Origin: Heliocidaris erythrogramma
Lineage: Eukaryota > Echinodermata > Echinoidea > Camarodonta > Echinometridae
Reading direction: 5' to 3'
Assembly: GCA_025617745.1 (NCBI GenBank)
Contig: CM046869.1
Location: forward strand, 16,325,168 to 16,389,167
DNA: 64,000 nucleotides
How positions within the stretch are numbered: the first letter of the stretch is position 1; each line of letters opens with the position of its first letter. The notes under the pieces were generated by a model. The model searched no databases and was not told where the DNA came from. It saw only the letters and a program-made list of their open reading frames with translations. Positions 1 to 13,400 of the stretch are shown here, piece after piece. Both the position numbers and the translations under genes were made by a program.

Positions 1-179
1 TGTTTGTACACTAAATATGAAGTGAAATGGAAAGGGGAAAGAAGAAAAAGGAAGAAAGAGTGATTGAGATCAGGAAATTCCTGAGCAGGTCAGAGAAGTT
101 TGGAGGGAGTAGTTCTGAGAAGAACTGTTTTTATTCCTCTGTAGAGCATTTCTGAAAGAGAGTTTCCGGCCTACAGTAA

Positions 180-965
180 CCTTTCGGTAAAGGAGTATAT
201 CTGTCTCGACGCATTACGAACAGTGAGCTCTGTTCATCATCAGGAGATTAACTCGAGGAAAACTGGAGTGCGGCAATTATTTATGCAGTTGTGCGGACCG
301 GGGTACCGTTACCGTGCGAGCCCATGTTCGCCATTCCAGGCCTCTGGTTGGTCCGTTAGCGGCAGTTGCTTACAGTTGCTAAATGTGTGTCTGTGTCAGA
401 AGTTTGCCATGCAAATGTATAAGTCTATTGTTAGTCTATTGTTAGTCGTTTCCTGTCTGTTTAGAGATTATCGATTGGCGTAAAGTGGTGTGTTGTCTTG
501 GGGGGGGGGGGGGGGGGTTGTAATGTAGTTAATGTTGTCATGTACATCTGTTTAGGAGAGGTCGCCAAATGTCGCTGATGACTAGTCCGCTGTCCTGTGG
601 TACTGGTTGGGTTGATGCATTTTGATGGCTTCTCAAACTCGTCTGGTGTGCCAGTGTTTGATGGAGGTGATGAGTTTCGTATTGGGCCAGTCGATAGGGT
701 GATTGAGTTGCTGGGCATATTTGACAATTGCTGTGTTTAAAGCTGGTCTGATGTTCCTTAAGTCTGGTTTTGATGTACACCTTGCCACATTGCCATGGTA
801 TCTTGTAAACTCCCGGGTAGGCGTCTGTAGGTTTCTTGTCCTTGTGAGTGAAGAATGTTGAGTCAAGTTTGCTAAAAGAACGGTGTCTAACCTTGATGCT
901 GACATTCTTGAGAATGCTTGGAAACCTACAGAGAACATCTGATTACTATAATAGTTATCGAACAA
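180..965 (-). mobile_element. Decayed Penelope-like element, 3' end with GIY-YIG remnant
   Basis: On the minus strand, two frames between about 545 and 965 carry the typical end of a Penelope-like (PLE) protein. The pieces seen are PGVYKIPWQCGKVYI, TRLKEH, then HPIDWPNTKLITS, HWHTRR and finally DSGL. This is the GIY-YIG endonuclease region that follows the PLE reverse transcriptase. The switch between two frames shows decay, and the reverse transcriptase core is not visible upstream. Positions 180-545 would be the 3' repeat region; it holds a poly-G run (about 499-518 on the plus strand) and a hammerhead-like motif. Confidence 0.7.
202..250 (-). ncRNA. Hammerhead ribozyme-like motif of the PLE terminal repeat
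   Basis: Read on the minus strand: TCTC, then the core CTGATGA (237-243), then a six-pair stem GAACAG/CTGTTC with loop AGCTCA, then GTAA where the core box is normally GAAA, then GTC followed by GAGA, which pairs with the first TCTC. This is the order of a type I hammerhead (stem I, CUGAUGA, stem II, GAAA, a very short stem III, cleavage triplet GTC). Penelope-like elements are known to carry hammerheads with minimal stem III in their terminal repeats, on the same strand as the protein, as here. The changed core box predicts weak or no activity. Confidence 0.62.
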
Positions 966-1209
966 AAACCAATTTTTGTTACAGACGAGAGGAAGGAAGG
1001 AGACGGCAGTGTTGCTACATGTAATATCCCCTCCTCGCCGACGAGGGGATAATAGATATATTTTAAGCATTTATCCACCCTTGGAACCTATGAAACAGTA
1101 AAAATAAACTGCAGGCTATTGCCTCTGGTATCGGACTGTTTCAAAGTACCTTTTGTGAATAATAAATACCAATACCCCCAGAGATGTATATTATTTACAT
1201 ACTACCAAC

Positions 1210-1457
1210 CTGAGACACACACACACTTGTATACATTCTGTCCTATGTCCATACATGTAGCTTCATTCTGACATGGAATACTTGCACATGCTAACAGATC
1301 AGTGACATGACAAAGGTCTCCTGTGAACCCATCTAAACAATGACATACAAAGCTTCCATCATTCTCATTGGCTATACATGATCCACCGTTCTGGCATAGG
1401 TTCAGCATACAAGGGTTATCAAACTCACAGAGTACACCAATGAAGTTTGATGGACAT
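1210..1457 (-). CDS. EGF gene exon (most 3' seen)
   Basis: The exon is 248 nt (acceptor TTTTCAG, donor CTCAG/GTTGGT). It finishes one domain ([12 protein letters not shown]), holds a full one ([14 protein letters not shown]) and begins another ([13 protein letters not shown]). The downstream exon lies outside the window. Phase agrees with exon 13808-13926. Confidence 0.84.
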
Positions 1458-4400
1458 CTGAAAATAGGAACAAAACGAGGTACATGTAGCTTTTATTCTA
1501 CAATGTAACTTGTCACAATAAACACTTGTAAACATTTTAATGAGCAAGAGATATTAATGTGAAACATGATTTAAAAATACCTCAGTAATATCAGATGTAG
1601 AATTATATTTGACATTATTTTTGCTTTTCAGTAAGCAAACGAAAATTATACACACTTCAACAGATTGGAACAAGCAAATATGCATTTGTAAGTATACAGC
1701 TCATCCACTTCTACTGCCTCACATCTGAATCTTGTGATGTTTAAACTTCCATCCATTATTCTATTCAAAATGGTTTAAAATATCAGGATTAATTCAGAAA
1801 AGTAATTTACTTAAGTATGATCTGAGGACAGATATAGGGTAGGCAATTCTAAAAATTTCAGCAAGAATATCAAGTTCTGAGGTCCTGCTGTTAAACAAGT
1901 CACTGCTCAGTTATTTCATTTGAAATGTAATATATCAAAATCTGACTTTTACAAAAAGAACTTACATTTTGCGACCACATATCAGCCCGAAAATTGAGAA
2001 TTCATTAAATTTGTGAACAAAACTTGGGAAAATCATATCTTCTTGTTTCCTTCGAAAACAGGTCTCTTTTTCACAATGTAGGATTAACTGTCATCTATAT
2101 TCTCTAAATATTCTTCAAAATATAAGCCTCAAAGAGCATAAAAAACCATGAAATACATAAAGAATGAAAACATATATTAATTTTTTTTAATGAAATATGC
2201 ATGAAATATATTTGATAAAAATATAAAAAATGTAAAAAAATGGTAGATGTGGTCCTGTCCTTGATCAAATTATGAAACCATTGAACCCTCTACATGAAAT
2301 CTTAAAGAGAAGAAGGCTGACTTCTAGAAAAGGTGAAAAATGATTTGTGAGCTTTCTCATTCCTTTTATGTCAGTTTGGAAGAACATCATTACCCAGGGG
2401 GCAAAGCAGGTTTTTGAGAACAAGCCGTTGTAAAAGTTTGTTGGGTATCAACTTGTTCGGGGGACTACCCTGCACAACTTCCAGGTGGACTACCTCGCAG
2501 ATACACAGCTGAAAATAAATGCCAGCCCTTTTTTCAACATGGCCACCAATTATCACTAGCATTGACAATTTTGAATACCGGGTGTAAATTTTTAATAGAA
2601 CATTTAAATACCATGTTTGAGGCATCAAATTGAAGAAAATTAAATTCCCTACAGCATGCTACCACATTTGATTGTCTTGCTGATGATTTGCATAACAATC
2701 TTGGGCCAAATATGTGACACTGGGGGGTGTAGAATCAAATATTTACTAATAATTGCTTATTGGCATGCAGATGAATATTTCAATACTGAGTGTGATGTCA
2801 GATAATGCAGTTCGATCACATTCCATTGATAAATAACTCTTTATTAAGGGGCTGTCACATATGCAAAATGGAGCCCGCCCTACTTCTCTACGAGCTCAAA
2901 ATGGCATTTATGCTCGGAATGCAGCCGAAGTCTACTCAGTCACTGCGGGCTTCACCGCCATTTTGGGGGGGACGGCCGAATCCGCAGGGCACCAAAACCT
3001 ACTCCCGATGCAGAAATTTTCCATTGGCGAATTCTGAGGTCGCAGATCTCATGAACAGGTCGCTCGGGCATCGGAAAACATTCGATCAATATTCGGGCGT
3101 CAATCAACGACTCTAGATTAAATTTTGGGCTTTAAAATTTGGACGGAGGTCGGTAGAGCTGTGCGCACAGGCTCCCAACGATACTCGAACAACCCTCCTG
3201 TTGACGATGTTGATACGATAAGCATTCAGCAATTATTTTAAGATACATGTACAATGATATGTAAAATGGTTTCAAGTGATAGTCATGATAACTCCAGCAA
3301 ATGAAGATACTGGATAGTGGGGTTTAGAACTTGAACCACATGCCTCTCCATTATCCCCCTCCATTATCCCATGACATGTACCACCCCCCCCCCCCCTCCC
3401 CTGCATTAAAAGCGAGTTTTTGGTGCAAAGCAATATTAAGACAACTCTCTTAAAATCTTATGGTAAAGGGAGGAAAATCAGTCAATGCCTACCTTTCTTT
3501 CCCCCTCCCCTTTCTTACAAATTTGACTTATTAATATCTAAAAGAATTGTTTTGTAGAAGAAACCGATTTATGTCATCAGTGAAATTAATAAAACCTAGA
3601 TTCAAATGATAAACATTATTTAGAAGCCCAAAACATGTAGATACTTGGTAGTAGGTATCCCCGTACCCCTGCCCCCACCCCCTCAATTACATTTCCATGC
3701 TTACCTCCTTCCCCCTTCCCTAATTCCCAGTTTAAAAACAAAACAAAGTTCTGGAGCATTAGAAATGCTGGAAACCGTCCTGGAACCCCTTGTGAACCAC
3801 CGCCACCGCCAACCGGTAGCCCCTGATGGTGGAAAGGGAAAGGCCCCGGTCGAAAACGTGGATAAAGAAGTCTGCTACCACACTCAAAGGGGCAGAACGG
3901 GGATCAACTGAGTGCCCATCACACCAGTGGAAAAAACCCGCCAAACGGGAGTTGAAGGCTTCCATGGAGGAATCTCTGTGGCTCCTAGAGAGGAACTCCG
4001 TTTCCCCGAAAATGGCCAGACAGTCAGGCTGAGCCTGGATGGGTCGGGATGCAGAATCCCGGAGAGGGGCTGGCGCAGCACGTCCGGTCAGCAGGAGAGC
4101 AACCTCGGATGACCTGCCAGGAGCTCCACAATGTCCAGAAACCATGGCCGCTTGGGCCAGCAAGGGGCTATTAGGACCAAAGCTGGGCCGCTAAAATGTT
4201 CAGATCCCTGGAATGCGTCCCCCTTGCTTGTTGATGTAGGCCGTGACAGTAACCTTGTCCGTCTGGATAATGACCGCCCTGACTTGGACGCGTGATTAGA
4301 AGTGGGCAAGGGCCAGCATCACCGCCCTGAACTCCAGAATGTTGATGTGAGGGAGGGGAGAGGCGAGACCAATCCCCGGCAATAGTCTCCCCGTGACAGA

Positions 4401-7400
4401 CTCCGCCCCTAAGAGGGAGACATCGGTAGTCACAGAAATCGACGGTTGGAGCGTCTTCAGGGGCTTGCCCTGTGAGAGGAAGGAGCAGGCGGTCCCCAGT
4501 GACCAAGTTCCCGCTGAATCAGGGGAGGGATCGGAACCCGAGTGCAGAAAAGGTCAAAATTCGGGCGGAAAAACTCTAGCAGGAGGAACTGCAGGGGCCT
4601 CATGTGGGGGCGGCAGTCTGGCCGGACGTCCACTAGATTCGCCAGGCAGCCCAGAAACCGGAGCCTAGTCCTGGCGGGAGCTGACCGCTTCCTCCGTAGG
4701 GAGTTGGCAGCTGCCACAATCCTGTCCCTCTTGGGACTTGGATGGATAAATTGGGCTGGCAGGTCTATCGCAGCCCCGAGGAAGAGGAGAAACTGGGTGG
4801 GAGAGAGCTCGGACTTCTCCCAGTTTATCAGCAGGCCAAGCCTCCAAACGAGGTCCACGACCCACCTGCCATACGTGCCCGTTTAGCGCTCGAGGCAAGG
4901 AGTCAGGAGCGCCCCTTGCCCCAGCCAGTCTGGCCGCTCTGGCTGCGGTAGGAGCCTCCCTGAGGCCGCCCTGGAAGTGCCGCCGGCAGAAACGTGGGCT
5001 CAGGGAGGCTGCGAGACATAGGACGGGCCTGAGGGGGCGCACTCACCGTCCTGGAGAGCGGGGCAAAACCCTATACTGGTTTTATTCTGGCTCGGTTAGG
5101 AGCAGCGCTAGCGCTGGAATAGCATAATGTAGCATGATGTAGATAAATAATATTAATTATCATAACCCCCCTTTCCCATAACCTACTGTTTGTAGAGCAG
5201 CAAGTTTGAGCTTTCTGCCTACCCACCAGACTGTCGCCTTTGTGTTGTGAAATATCTCAAAAGATATAATGAAATGGCTACATGTTTGAGAGGTACAGAG
5301 CACTCACTCTTCATAGTTACAAAGAACACCATGAAAAGATGACGGTTCAGACTAGTATAGGAAGGTGGATAAGAAACACACTAGAAGAGGCTGGTGTGGA
5401 TACAAAAGTTTTCAAGGCACATTCCACCAGAGCAAGCGGCCACTTCAACGGCCAACATGAAGGGTGTGCCAATCACTAAGATCCTGAGCACTGCCGAATG
5501 GGCAAGTGTACGTACATTCAGAAGGTTTTATCATAAACCAATTTGGGAGACAGGAGGATTTGCAAGTTCTGTTTTGGATTGTCCAATGGGGACATAAGGT
5601 AAACTTATAGGTTGATTACTTTTTTGTACTTTAAGTATTTGTGTAATCGGATCAGTTTTGGACCGACCGAGTGGTGTTACTACATGCTCCATTAAAATGT
5701 GACTACTGTGCTTCAAAATCTCACATGAGCTTTTATGGAGACTCATGAAGTACAATAGCAAGATTAAACAAGAACTTACCATTTGCAGTTTGATCTTTAT
5801 TTCATGAGAGAGTCGTAGGCAGAGATTACATACCCTCCTCTCCACACCCAAATCCGTTCAACGGTAATTCAAGTCCTTGAAATCTTTCCATCCTTCAGTA
5901 GTCATTTCATGCTTCAAAGAATGACTGCGCCGCGCGAAGTGGGTTCTCATGTAATCTCTTCCTACGGCTCTCTCATAAAATAAAGATCAAACTTCAAATG
6001 GTAAGGTCTCATTTAATCTTTCTATTTTAACGAACAGGGAAAAGAAGAACCATCATGCCTAATGATATGATAAATGATATTGGAAAAACGAGTACGAGTG
6101 TGAAGAAGGGGCCTCACACCGACTGTGAATGTTGTCACAGAACGGTATCGCTTTCGTCAACGAGGACAACAGCATGACGATAATCAACTCGTCGAAAAGA
6201 CAAACTGTAGGGGCATTCGAGAGAGACTACTTACCAAACTAACGTTGACATTACAATCTGCTATGACTATCGCACGTCAAATGGAATCCGCTTCAAGGGA
6301 AAACCACGCTTTGGATGCTTCAGCTGATCATGTTAATGCTGTCAGATACAGGGCGAAACAGCAGAAACGCTCTTCCAGTTCTACTTCACGAAAAATATCA
6401 GCACAAGAGTTCACAAAACGGAAAAACTGTGAGTAAAAACAAATTAAGCAATGCTTGTTTTCGTTGTGGTGATAAGAGGCACAAAGCGAACGATGAGAAT
6501 TGTAAAGCTAAAAATGCACGTTGTTCTTTGTGCAGCAAAATCAGACATTTTGCCCGTGTCTGTCAGTCTACGTCTAAGGTGAATATGGTGTCTGAAACTC
6601 AACAGGATGATACACTTGCTGAAACGCGTGGTGATAGAGTTGAAGTTCTAAACATTGTGATTTCTTCAGTCCTTTCGGACAATATTAACTGTACTGTGTT
6701 GGTGAATGACCCACCGGTGGAGATGGTATTCGATACCGGGCCACCAGTTTCACTAATGCCTGCGAACCTGTTTGACAGACATTTCTTGTGGGATGCGCTC
6801 CTCCCTCCAAAGGCAGGAGTACAGATTACGACATTTCTAGAGCATGAACCAATTCCAATTGTGGGAATGTTTCCTGCTACAGTTTCCCACGATTCCAGTA
6901 CTTGTGATGTTTTGCTGTACGTGGTCGAGCACGGTAATTGCATATTGGGCCGTGATCTGATTTCAGCTCTGCGGCTTACTCTTCACGATAATGTTGTCAT
7001 GAACATTTCGCGTTCAATTCAAAGCGAATTTACTGAGCTCTTTCGCAACGGACCGGGTCTAGTGAAAGGCTATGTGCACCACATCAATACTAAATCAGTA
7101 CAGCCAGTGCAGCACAAGCTACGACGCCTTCCATTCTCCATTCGCGAGAAAGTTTCAACTGAACTTTGACACCTGGTGGAAGCTGATATTATTGAGCCTA
7201 TTGATGCTAGTGAATGGGTATCTTCCCTTGTGGTTGTTCACAAGAAGAATGGAGACATTCGATTGTGTGTGGACCTTCGTGATGTGAACAAAGCAATAGT
7301 TGAAGACAAGTACCCACTGCCGCACATTGAGGAACTGCTTGCTGAAATGCGAGGATCTACTGTTTTCAGCACATTAGATCTCGCCAGTGCATACCACCAA

Positions 7401-10400
7401 CTGCTTCTACACGAGGATTCACGTCACCTCACAGCTTTCATTACGCATGAAGGACTTTTCCAGTTCAAGCGTGTTTGCTTTGGATTATGTTCTGCCCCAT
7501 CAGCATTCCAAAAGCTTATGGCTTCTGTCCTGGCAGGACTCAACGGTGTTCAGTGCTACCTTGATGATATTGTCATCCGTGGGGATACACAAGAAACCCA
7601 AGACAATAAACTCTGTGCAGCTCTTCTTCGTCTTCAGAGCGTTGGACTTTCGCTCAACCTGCAGAAATGTCACTTCAACCTTCGCGAAATCAACTACTTG
7701 GGGCATACCATTTCTGCCAAGGGACTACAGCCCAATGAAGCTCACGTCACAGCAATACGCGATGCTCCTGTTCCAAGCGATGCTGCTTCACTACGTTCCT
7801 TTCTAGGACTTGCATCTTACTACGCAATGTTCTTGCCCAATTTCTCTACTGTCACAGCACCATTAAGGGAATTGACAAAGAAGGAGATCCCTTTTGTGTG
7901 GTCACATGCTGCCGACCACGCATTCAACAAAATCAAAGACTTGATTTTGCATTGTGCTACACTTCATCTGTTCGACCCAGACCTTCCAGTCATCATTTCT
8001 ACTGATGCGTCAGACTGGTGCCAGGTAAAAATGCCAGAGGTAAAAATGCCAGAGGAAAAAATGCCAGAGGTCAAAATGCCAGAGGAAAAAATGCCGGAGG
8101 TAAAGATGCCAGAGCAAAAAATGTCAGAGCAAAAAATGCCAGAGATTAAAATGCCAGAGGTAAAATGACAGAGATAAACACGCGATGGGTGATGTCAGGA
8201 ACAAAAGGTAAAGAGGCATAATATGCCAGCTGCATACGAGGAGAATATAGGTGAAAATCAAGAGGTGAAATATAAAGAAGGTCAAGAAGCAGACCTGACA
8301 TCTTCTAGACTTATTTGGTTTGACTGCGTTTTTCTTGTCGAACTGTTGGACTCTGGACTCCAGATCGTAGACCCAGCTTTTTTTAAATCGACGTACGATT
8401 TCATTATCCCGAATGGAATTTGGAACTAGAAGGAAGTCTGCAACTGAATTTTAGGTTTAGAAAAGGGAAAGGAGGTATGCAAAAATGACATCACCCTAAT
8501 GTGGGACAGTCCTTTTGTGGGTAAATATGAACCTTTGGATAAACGAACCTTCGGAATAACGAACCTTCTGAATAATGCAACAAATGTTCGGAATTTTGAA
8601 CCCACAGGCACGGGAAATTAGTGTTTCGGAAATACGAACCCTCGGAAAAACGAGATGCCCCCGCGTCATGATACTAACTGTATAACTTAAGGACCCAATA
8701 CCTGTACCTGTAGTAAAATAACTTGTACCAAATGATCTTGACTAGTTTGCTTTTCGCTATCTGTACTTGTACCTGCACTTTTTTCTTTTTCAGTTCTCCC
8801 TTCTTCAACAAATGTACAGGTCGTCACACAAATATCGAGCATTACAGTCTCGTCAACATGCACATTAAGTTATAAACAAGATGCAGATATATTCAAACTG
8901 AATTAAAAGTAAAAAAAAGAAATAATATTGGGGGGTACTTGCATTTTTTATCTCTGGCATTTTTACCTCTGGCATATTTACCACTGGCATATCTTCATCT
9001 CGCATTTTTACCTCTGGCATTTTTACCTTTGGCATTTTTACCTCTAGCATTTTTACCTCTAGCATTTTTTCCTCTGGCATTTTTTCCTCTGGCATTTTTA
9101 CCTCTGGCATTTTTACCTCTGGCATTTTTACCACTGGCATTTTTACCTCTGGCATTTTTACCTCTGGCATTTTTACCCCTGGCATTTATTCCTCTGACAT
9201 TTTTACCTCTGGCATTTTTACCACTGGCATTTTTATCTCTGGCATTTTTACACCGAACCGTCAGACTACGGTCTTGGAGCCATTCTCATCCAAGTGAAAG
9301 ATGGTAATGAGGTTCCGATTGATTCAATTAACTGTTTAAAAGAGACCTGTCCGGACATACAACATGCTGGTTATGTAAATGTAATTGGACTTACCGGTAG
9401 TAGATCATCTGTTTCTCATGCATGCAGAATCGTACTAGCTAATTGCGCATAACGCCCACGTCATCAGTCAAAATCAAAACATGGCAACTTATGTCTAGCC
9501 TAATGTCCGCCGAAAGGAAAAACATTTGATTTTAATTGACAAGGACCAAAAACAAACCAGGAAACAAGTGAAGTATATTCAGTTATCAGGTTAACTTTAT
9601 CTATTGTCAGTGTTTGATTATCAGGTAAATTTTCATTTAAGAGTGTAAACTGTCATACTTATGTCGTTTCACCCTGTTTAACTGTTTGTTAGATCTTACC
9701 GGTACTTAGTAAAGTTAGACCTAAAATTCATAATCCATTTCATTACCTTATCAGACTCTAACTAGTACGATAATTGAAATTAATGAAGTACTAGCCGACC
9801 CTAGGCTAAGACTAAGACCCCGTTTACACAGAGACTGAAGTCGACTTTAGTCGAATTTGAACTCGAGTTCATTTGTGTGTAAACAGGGTAGTCGCAATTA
9901 GAACTCAAGTTCAAAACTCGAATTCGAATGACGACCCAGAGCAACATTTATCGAATTCAAACGCGACTTTTATCGAATTTAAATTCGCTATTTGCTGTGT
10001 GAACGGACACGTAATTGAAAGTCGACTAGCAAATATCCAGCCAGTGACCCCATCATACGTCACTTCCGGTATTGCTAAGCAACGCGTCAGTAAATAAGCG
10101 TCATCCAACAAGTGAACCACAACGCACGAAGTCACCAGGAAAATTCAGACAATGCATCCAAATCAATAGAAAAAGCTGGCTATTTGAGCAATTTAGCTGC
10201 AAGCAAATCTTTAAAATAAAATTTTATCCATTACGGCAGGTTTGTGGGAGCGGGTCACATATCGATTCTGACCCATGTACAAAAGGTAAATGTGTCAAAA
10301 ACTGACATGGAGGCTTAACAGAGTTGTCAAGTTTATAGCTAGGTTTATTCAGGCAAAGATATTGGCAAATTACACTATAAATGAAGCATTGCGTTGCATA

Positions 10401-13400
10401 TAGCTCAAACTATTTTAATGTTAAACAATTAACCAGTAAATCACTGAAGTGATCTTGTAAATTCTACATTTTGCAGTCTTTCGCCCCCCCCCCCCCAAAA
10501 AAAAAGGCGGCTGGATTGAAGAAAAAAATCTTCCCACCATCTTCTTAAACGTTGCTGTCGCATATAATTATTGATCAGGATACTCCTATTCCGACGTAAA
10601 ATCATAGGAAACCAGATCAAAATGACTGCCCTTACAATACTCGCTATACCACCATTTTGAACTCACTCGCGGGGTTTTCACAAATTTAACCCGGAAGTTG
10701 ATAATCACGATATTCCCACCAAGCGAGGGCGTAATCAAGTCGAATTCACTTTCCTTCTGAATTCGAGTTCGTCCAATGCTTGGTGTAAACAGCCCACCGA
10801 AAAATAATTTATGCTAATCCAAGGTCGCAATTGAATTTGCTGTCGAATTTGAACTCGAGTTCACTCTGTGTAAACGCTGTCTAAGTTAGGCCTAGCCTAT
10901 TAAATTTATTTATTTAATATGTTAGATCTAAAGCTTTAACCCTTTAGCAACTAAACCACCAGGGACCGCCCTTCTTATTCATCACTGAACCGCCCTGACC
11001 GCCCATGGACTTTGACCCGTGTAACACTAGCAAATGCATTGTAGGGGATATTGGACGCTGAAACTTTGTGTGTGCTATCTTTACACATAAGTAATTTAGA
11101 ATTCGCACTGAAGCGATGCTTTACTGTTGAAAGATTTTGCCTGCAGCAGAGAGTCTATGCCGCAAGATGGTTTACTAAGACTGAGTTTAGTAAGAAAATG
11201 ACAATGCGCCTAATCCTCAGTGACTAAAAGGTTAATCTACTTTGCCTGTGCATTTCATGCTAGTTAGCCATTATTATGATTTGGACTTTTTCTCTCTCGG
11301 ACTTTCACAGATTAATTTAAGGTACCCAAGATCTATACCCTTTATGGCTTTAAAACTTTATAACAGGAAAAAAATTAACTTGTATGTTAACTGTTATAGA
11401 CTACCTAGATCAAAGATAGATCAGGATCTATGGTATTTAGTATTTGACGAGGCTTATAAAAGAAAATTAATAATATACAGGGCCTTTATTCGGAATTTTA
11501 CTTCGATCTATGCGATCGGTCTCAGGCTCAGCGACTATCAATCGTCAATCTAAGTTAGCGTCCACTGTGTTTTGATCTAACTGTTACGTTATATAGATCT
11601 AACAACAGCGTGACAATTATAGCATCTATTAAACATTAATTTGTCATACCTAGATCAAAGTTAAATCCAATTATATTTAACTGTTGATGAGGGATACAAA
11701 ACAAATATACAGGGCCTTTATTCGAAAATCTAGTGCTATCCATAGGGTCGGTCTCAGCGACTACAGTCTATTTCTCTCTATTTCTATTTCGTCTAATTCT
11801 TTTGGGGCTCTCGCCCCTCAAGGAAATAGACGACTGTAGTCACTTCGACCGACCCCACAGATCGCACTAGATTTCCTCGGGCCCTGTATATTTGTATACT
11901 ATTATTGTCATCATTATCATCATCATTCTATCATATTAATCTAAAAATTTGTAAAACATGAATTCATTTCCCACGTCTGTTATGATTACTTAAAGGAGAA
12001 TTAAGCCCTGATGACAAATTTACTTATATTGGAAGGTGTAATATATTCCTACTTATTGGCCTAAATCATTTTCTAATAAGATATCAGAAAAGGGTATAAA
12101 TAAAGATATTCCAACACCCGGTATCGTCTCCTACTCATTTACATGGGGGCTGCCATTTTCTTGCTGATTTGGAGTTGTACATGAACCATTGAGAAATGTT
12201 CCAGTCAGGAAGATAGTTTGAATCCAAATCCTAATTTGATTTTCTTCATTACCTAAAATCCCATATGTGACGGAAAATATAAAGTGGGCGTTTACATGTA
12301 TTATAAAAATTAAATCTTTATAATGATACTTTTAAATTGTCTGGTTTTGCTTAACAAAAATCTATTTTCTTGGGTTTGCCAAACAGAGCAGAACATAATA
12401 TATGCAGCATGCATTCTGACTTTTCAAGTCCATTATCCGAAAGCAGGTGAATGCATAGTTTGCCGCTATAGATGCTCAGGGAAGAAGCATCCATAAAATT
12501 TGAATTAATTTGCTCCGTCCCATACGTCCAGTATCGAGAAAATAGATTTCTATTAAGCGAATATCGATTTTCAACAGAAATATATAAGGAAATCTTCAGT
12601 TTAAAAATAAATTGACATATCTATTCTATATTTTTAATCTCAAATGGGTTTTTAATTTTGAAAAAGGCAATTGAGCATTTGGATTAAGAAAATCTTCTTG
12701 TACACATAAACAAAATGCCAGCCCCCATGTGCTGCAAGCAGATGGTAAATTTTGCTCAGAAAAATTTGATTCGTTTCGATCTCGTATATTTTGACGCGAA
12801 GCCATATAGTCTAACAAGTAGGAATTAATAACACCTTTGAACACTATCGTCTTTATTTTTGAGCGTAATTCTCCTTTAAAATGTAGATCTTGTATTAGTT
12901 ACATGATATACATGTAGTGTTTAAATACTGCACAAAATAACCAAAATATTTCACAAAAGCTTGCAAAAATAGCAAAATTCCATATGCCTTGAAAATGCCT
13001 TGAACTTTTTGAGATTATCAAGGCTTGGAACCCTCAAGGCCAAGGCCAAGGCATTAAAAAAACAGGCCTTAAGGCCAAGGCTGAGCATCAAGGCACTACA
13101 AGACTGCAACCCCTAGCAACCAACGTTTCACTCTAAAGATCGTATCAAAGTGCGAACTTTAGAGCAATATAAGTCCTTTGTCAGAAAAGCAGCAAAGTTG
13201 TATTTTCACAGGATATTGACCATATGTCTGAAAGAAAGTTTCAAGTCATTAGTCATAAGGGCTTTTGAAATACGGAGAAAAATAATATATTTTTGGTGCA
13301 ATTCATACATGTATGTTTGGGAAAAATGATAAAATTTCACACACTTGGCCCAAAATTGAATGTAGAAGCATGCTGTAGGGAATTTTATTTTCTTCAATGT

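Noticed and set aside
8865-9307. Frames encoding [10 protein letters not shown]- and [10 protein letters not shown]-type repeat proteins
   Set aside because: They are translations of the 15-bp tandem units of the TU-like element ends; no start context or flanking gene structure.
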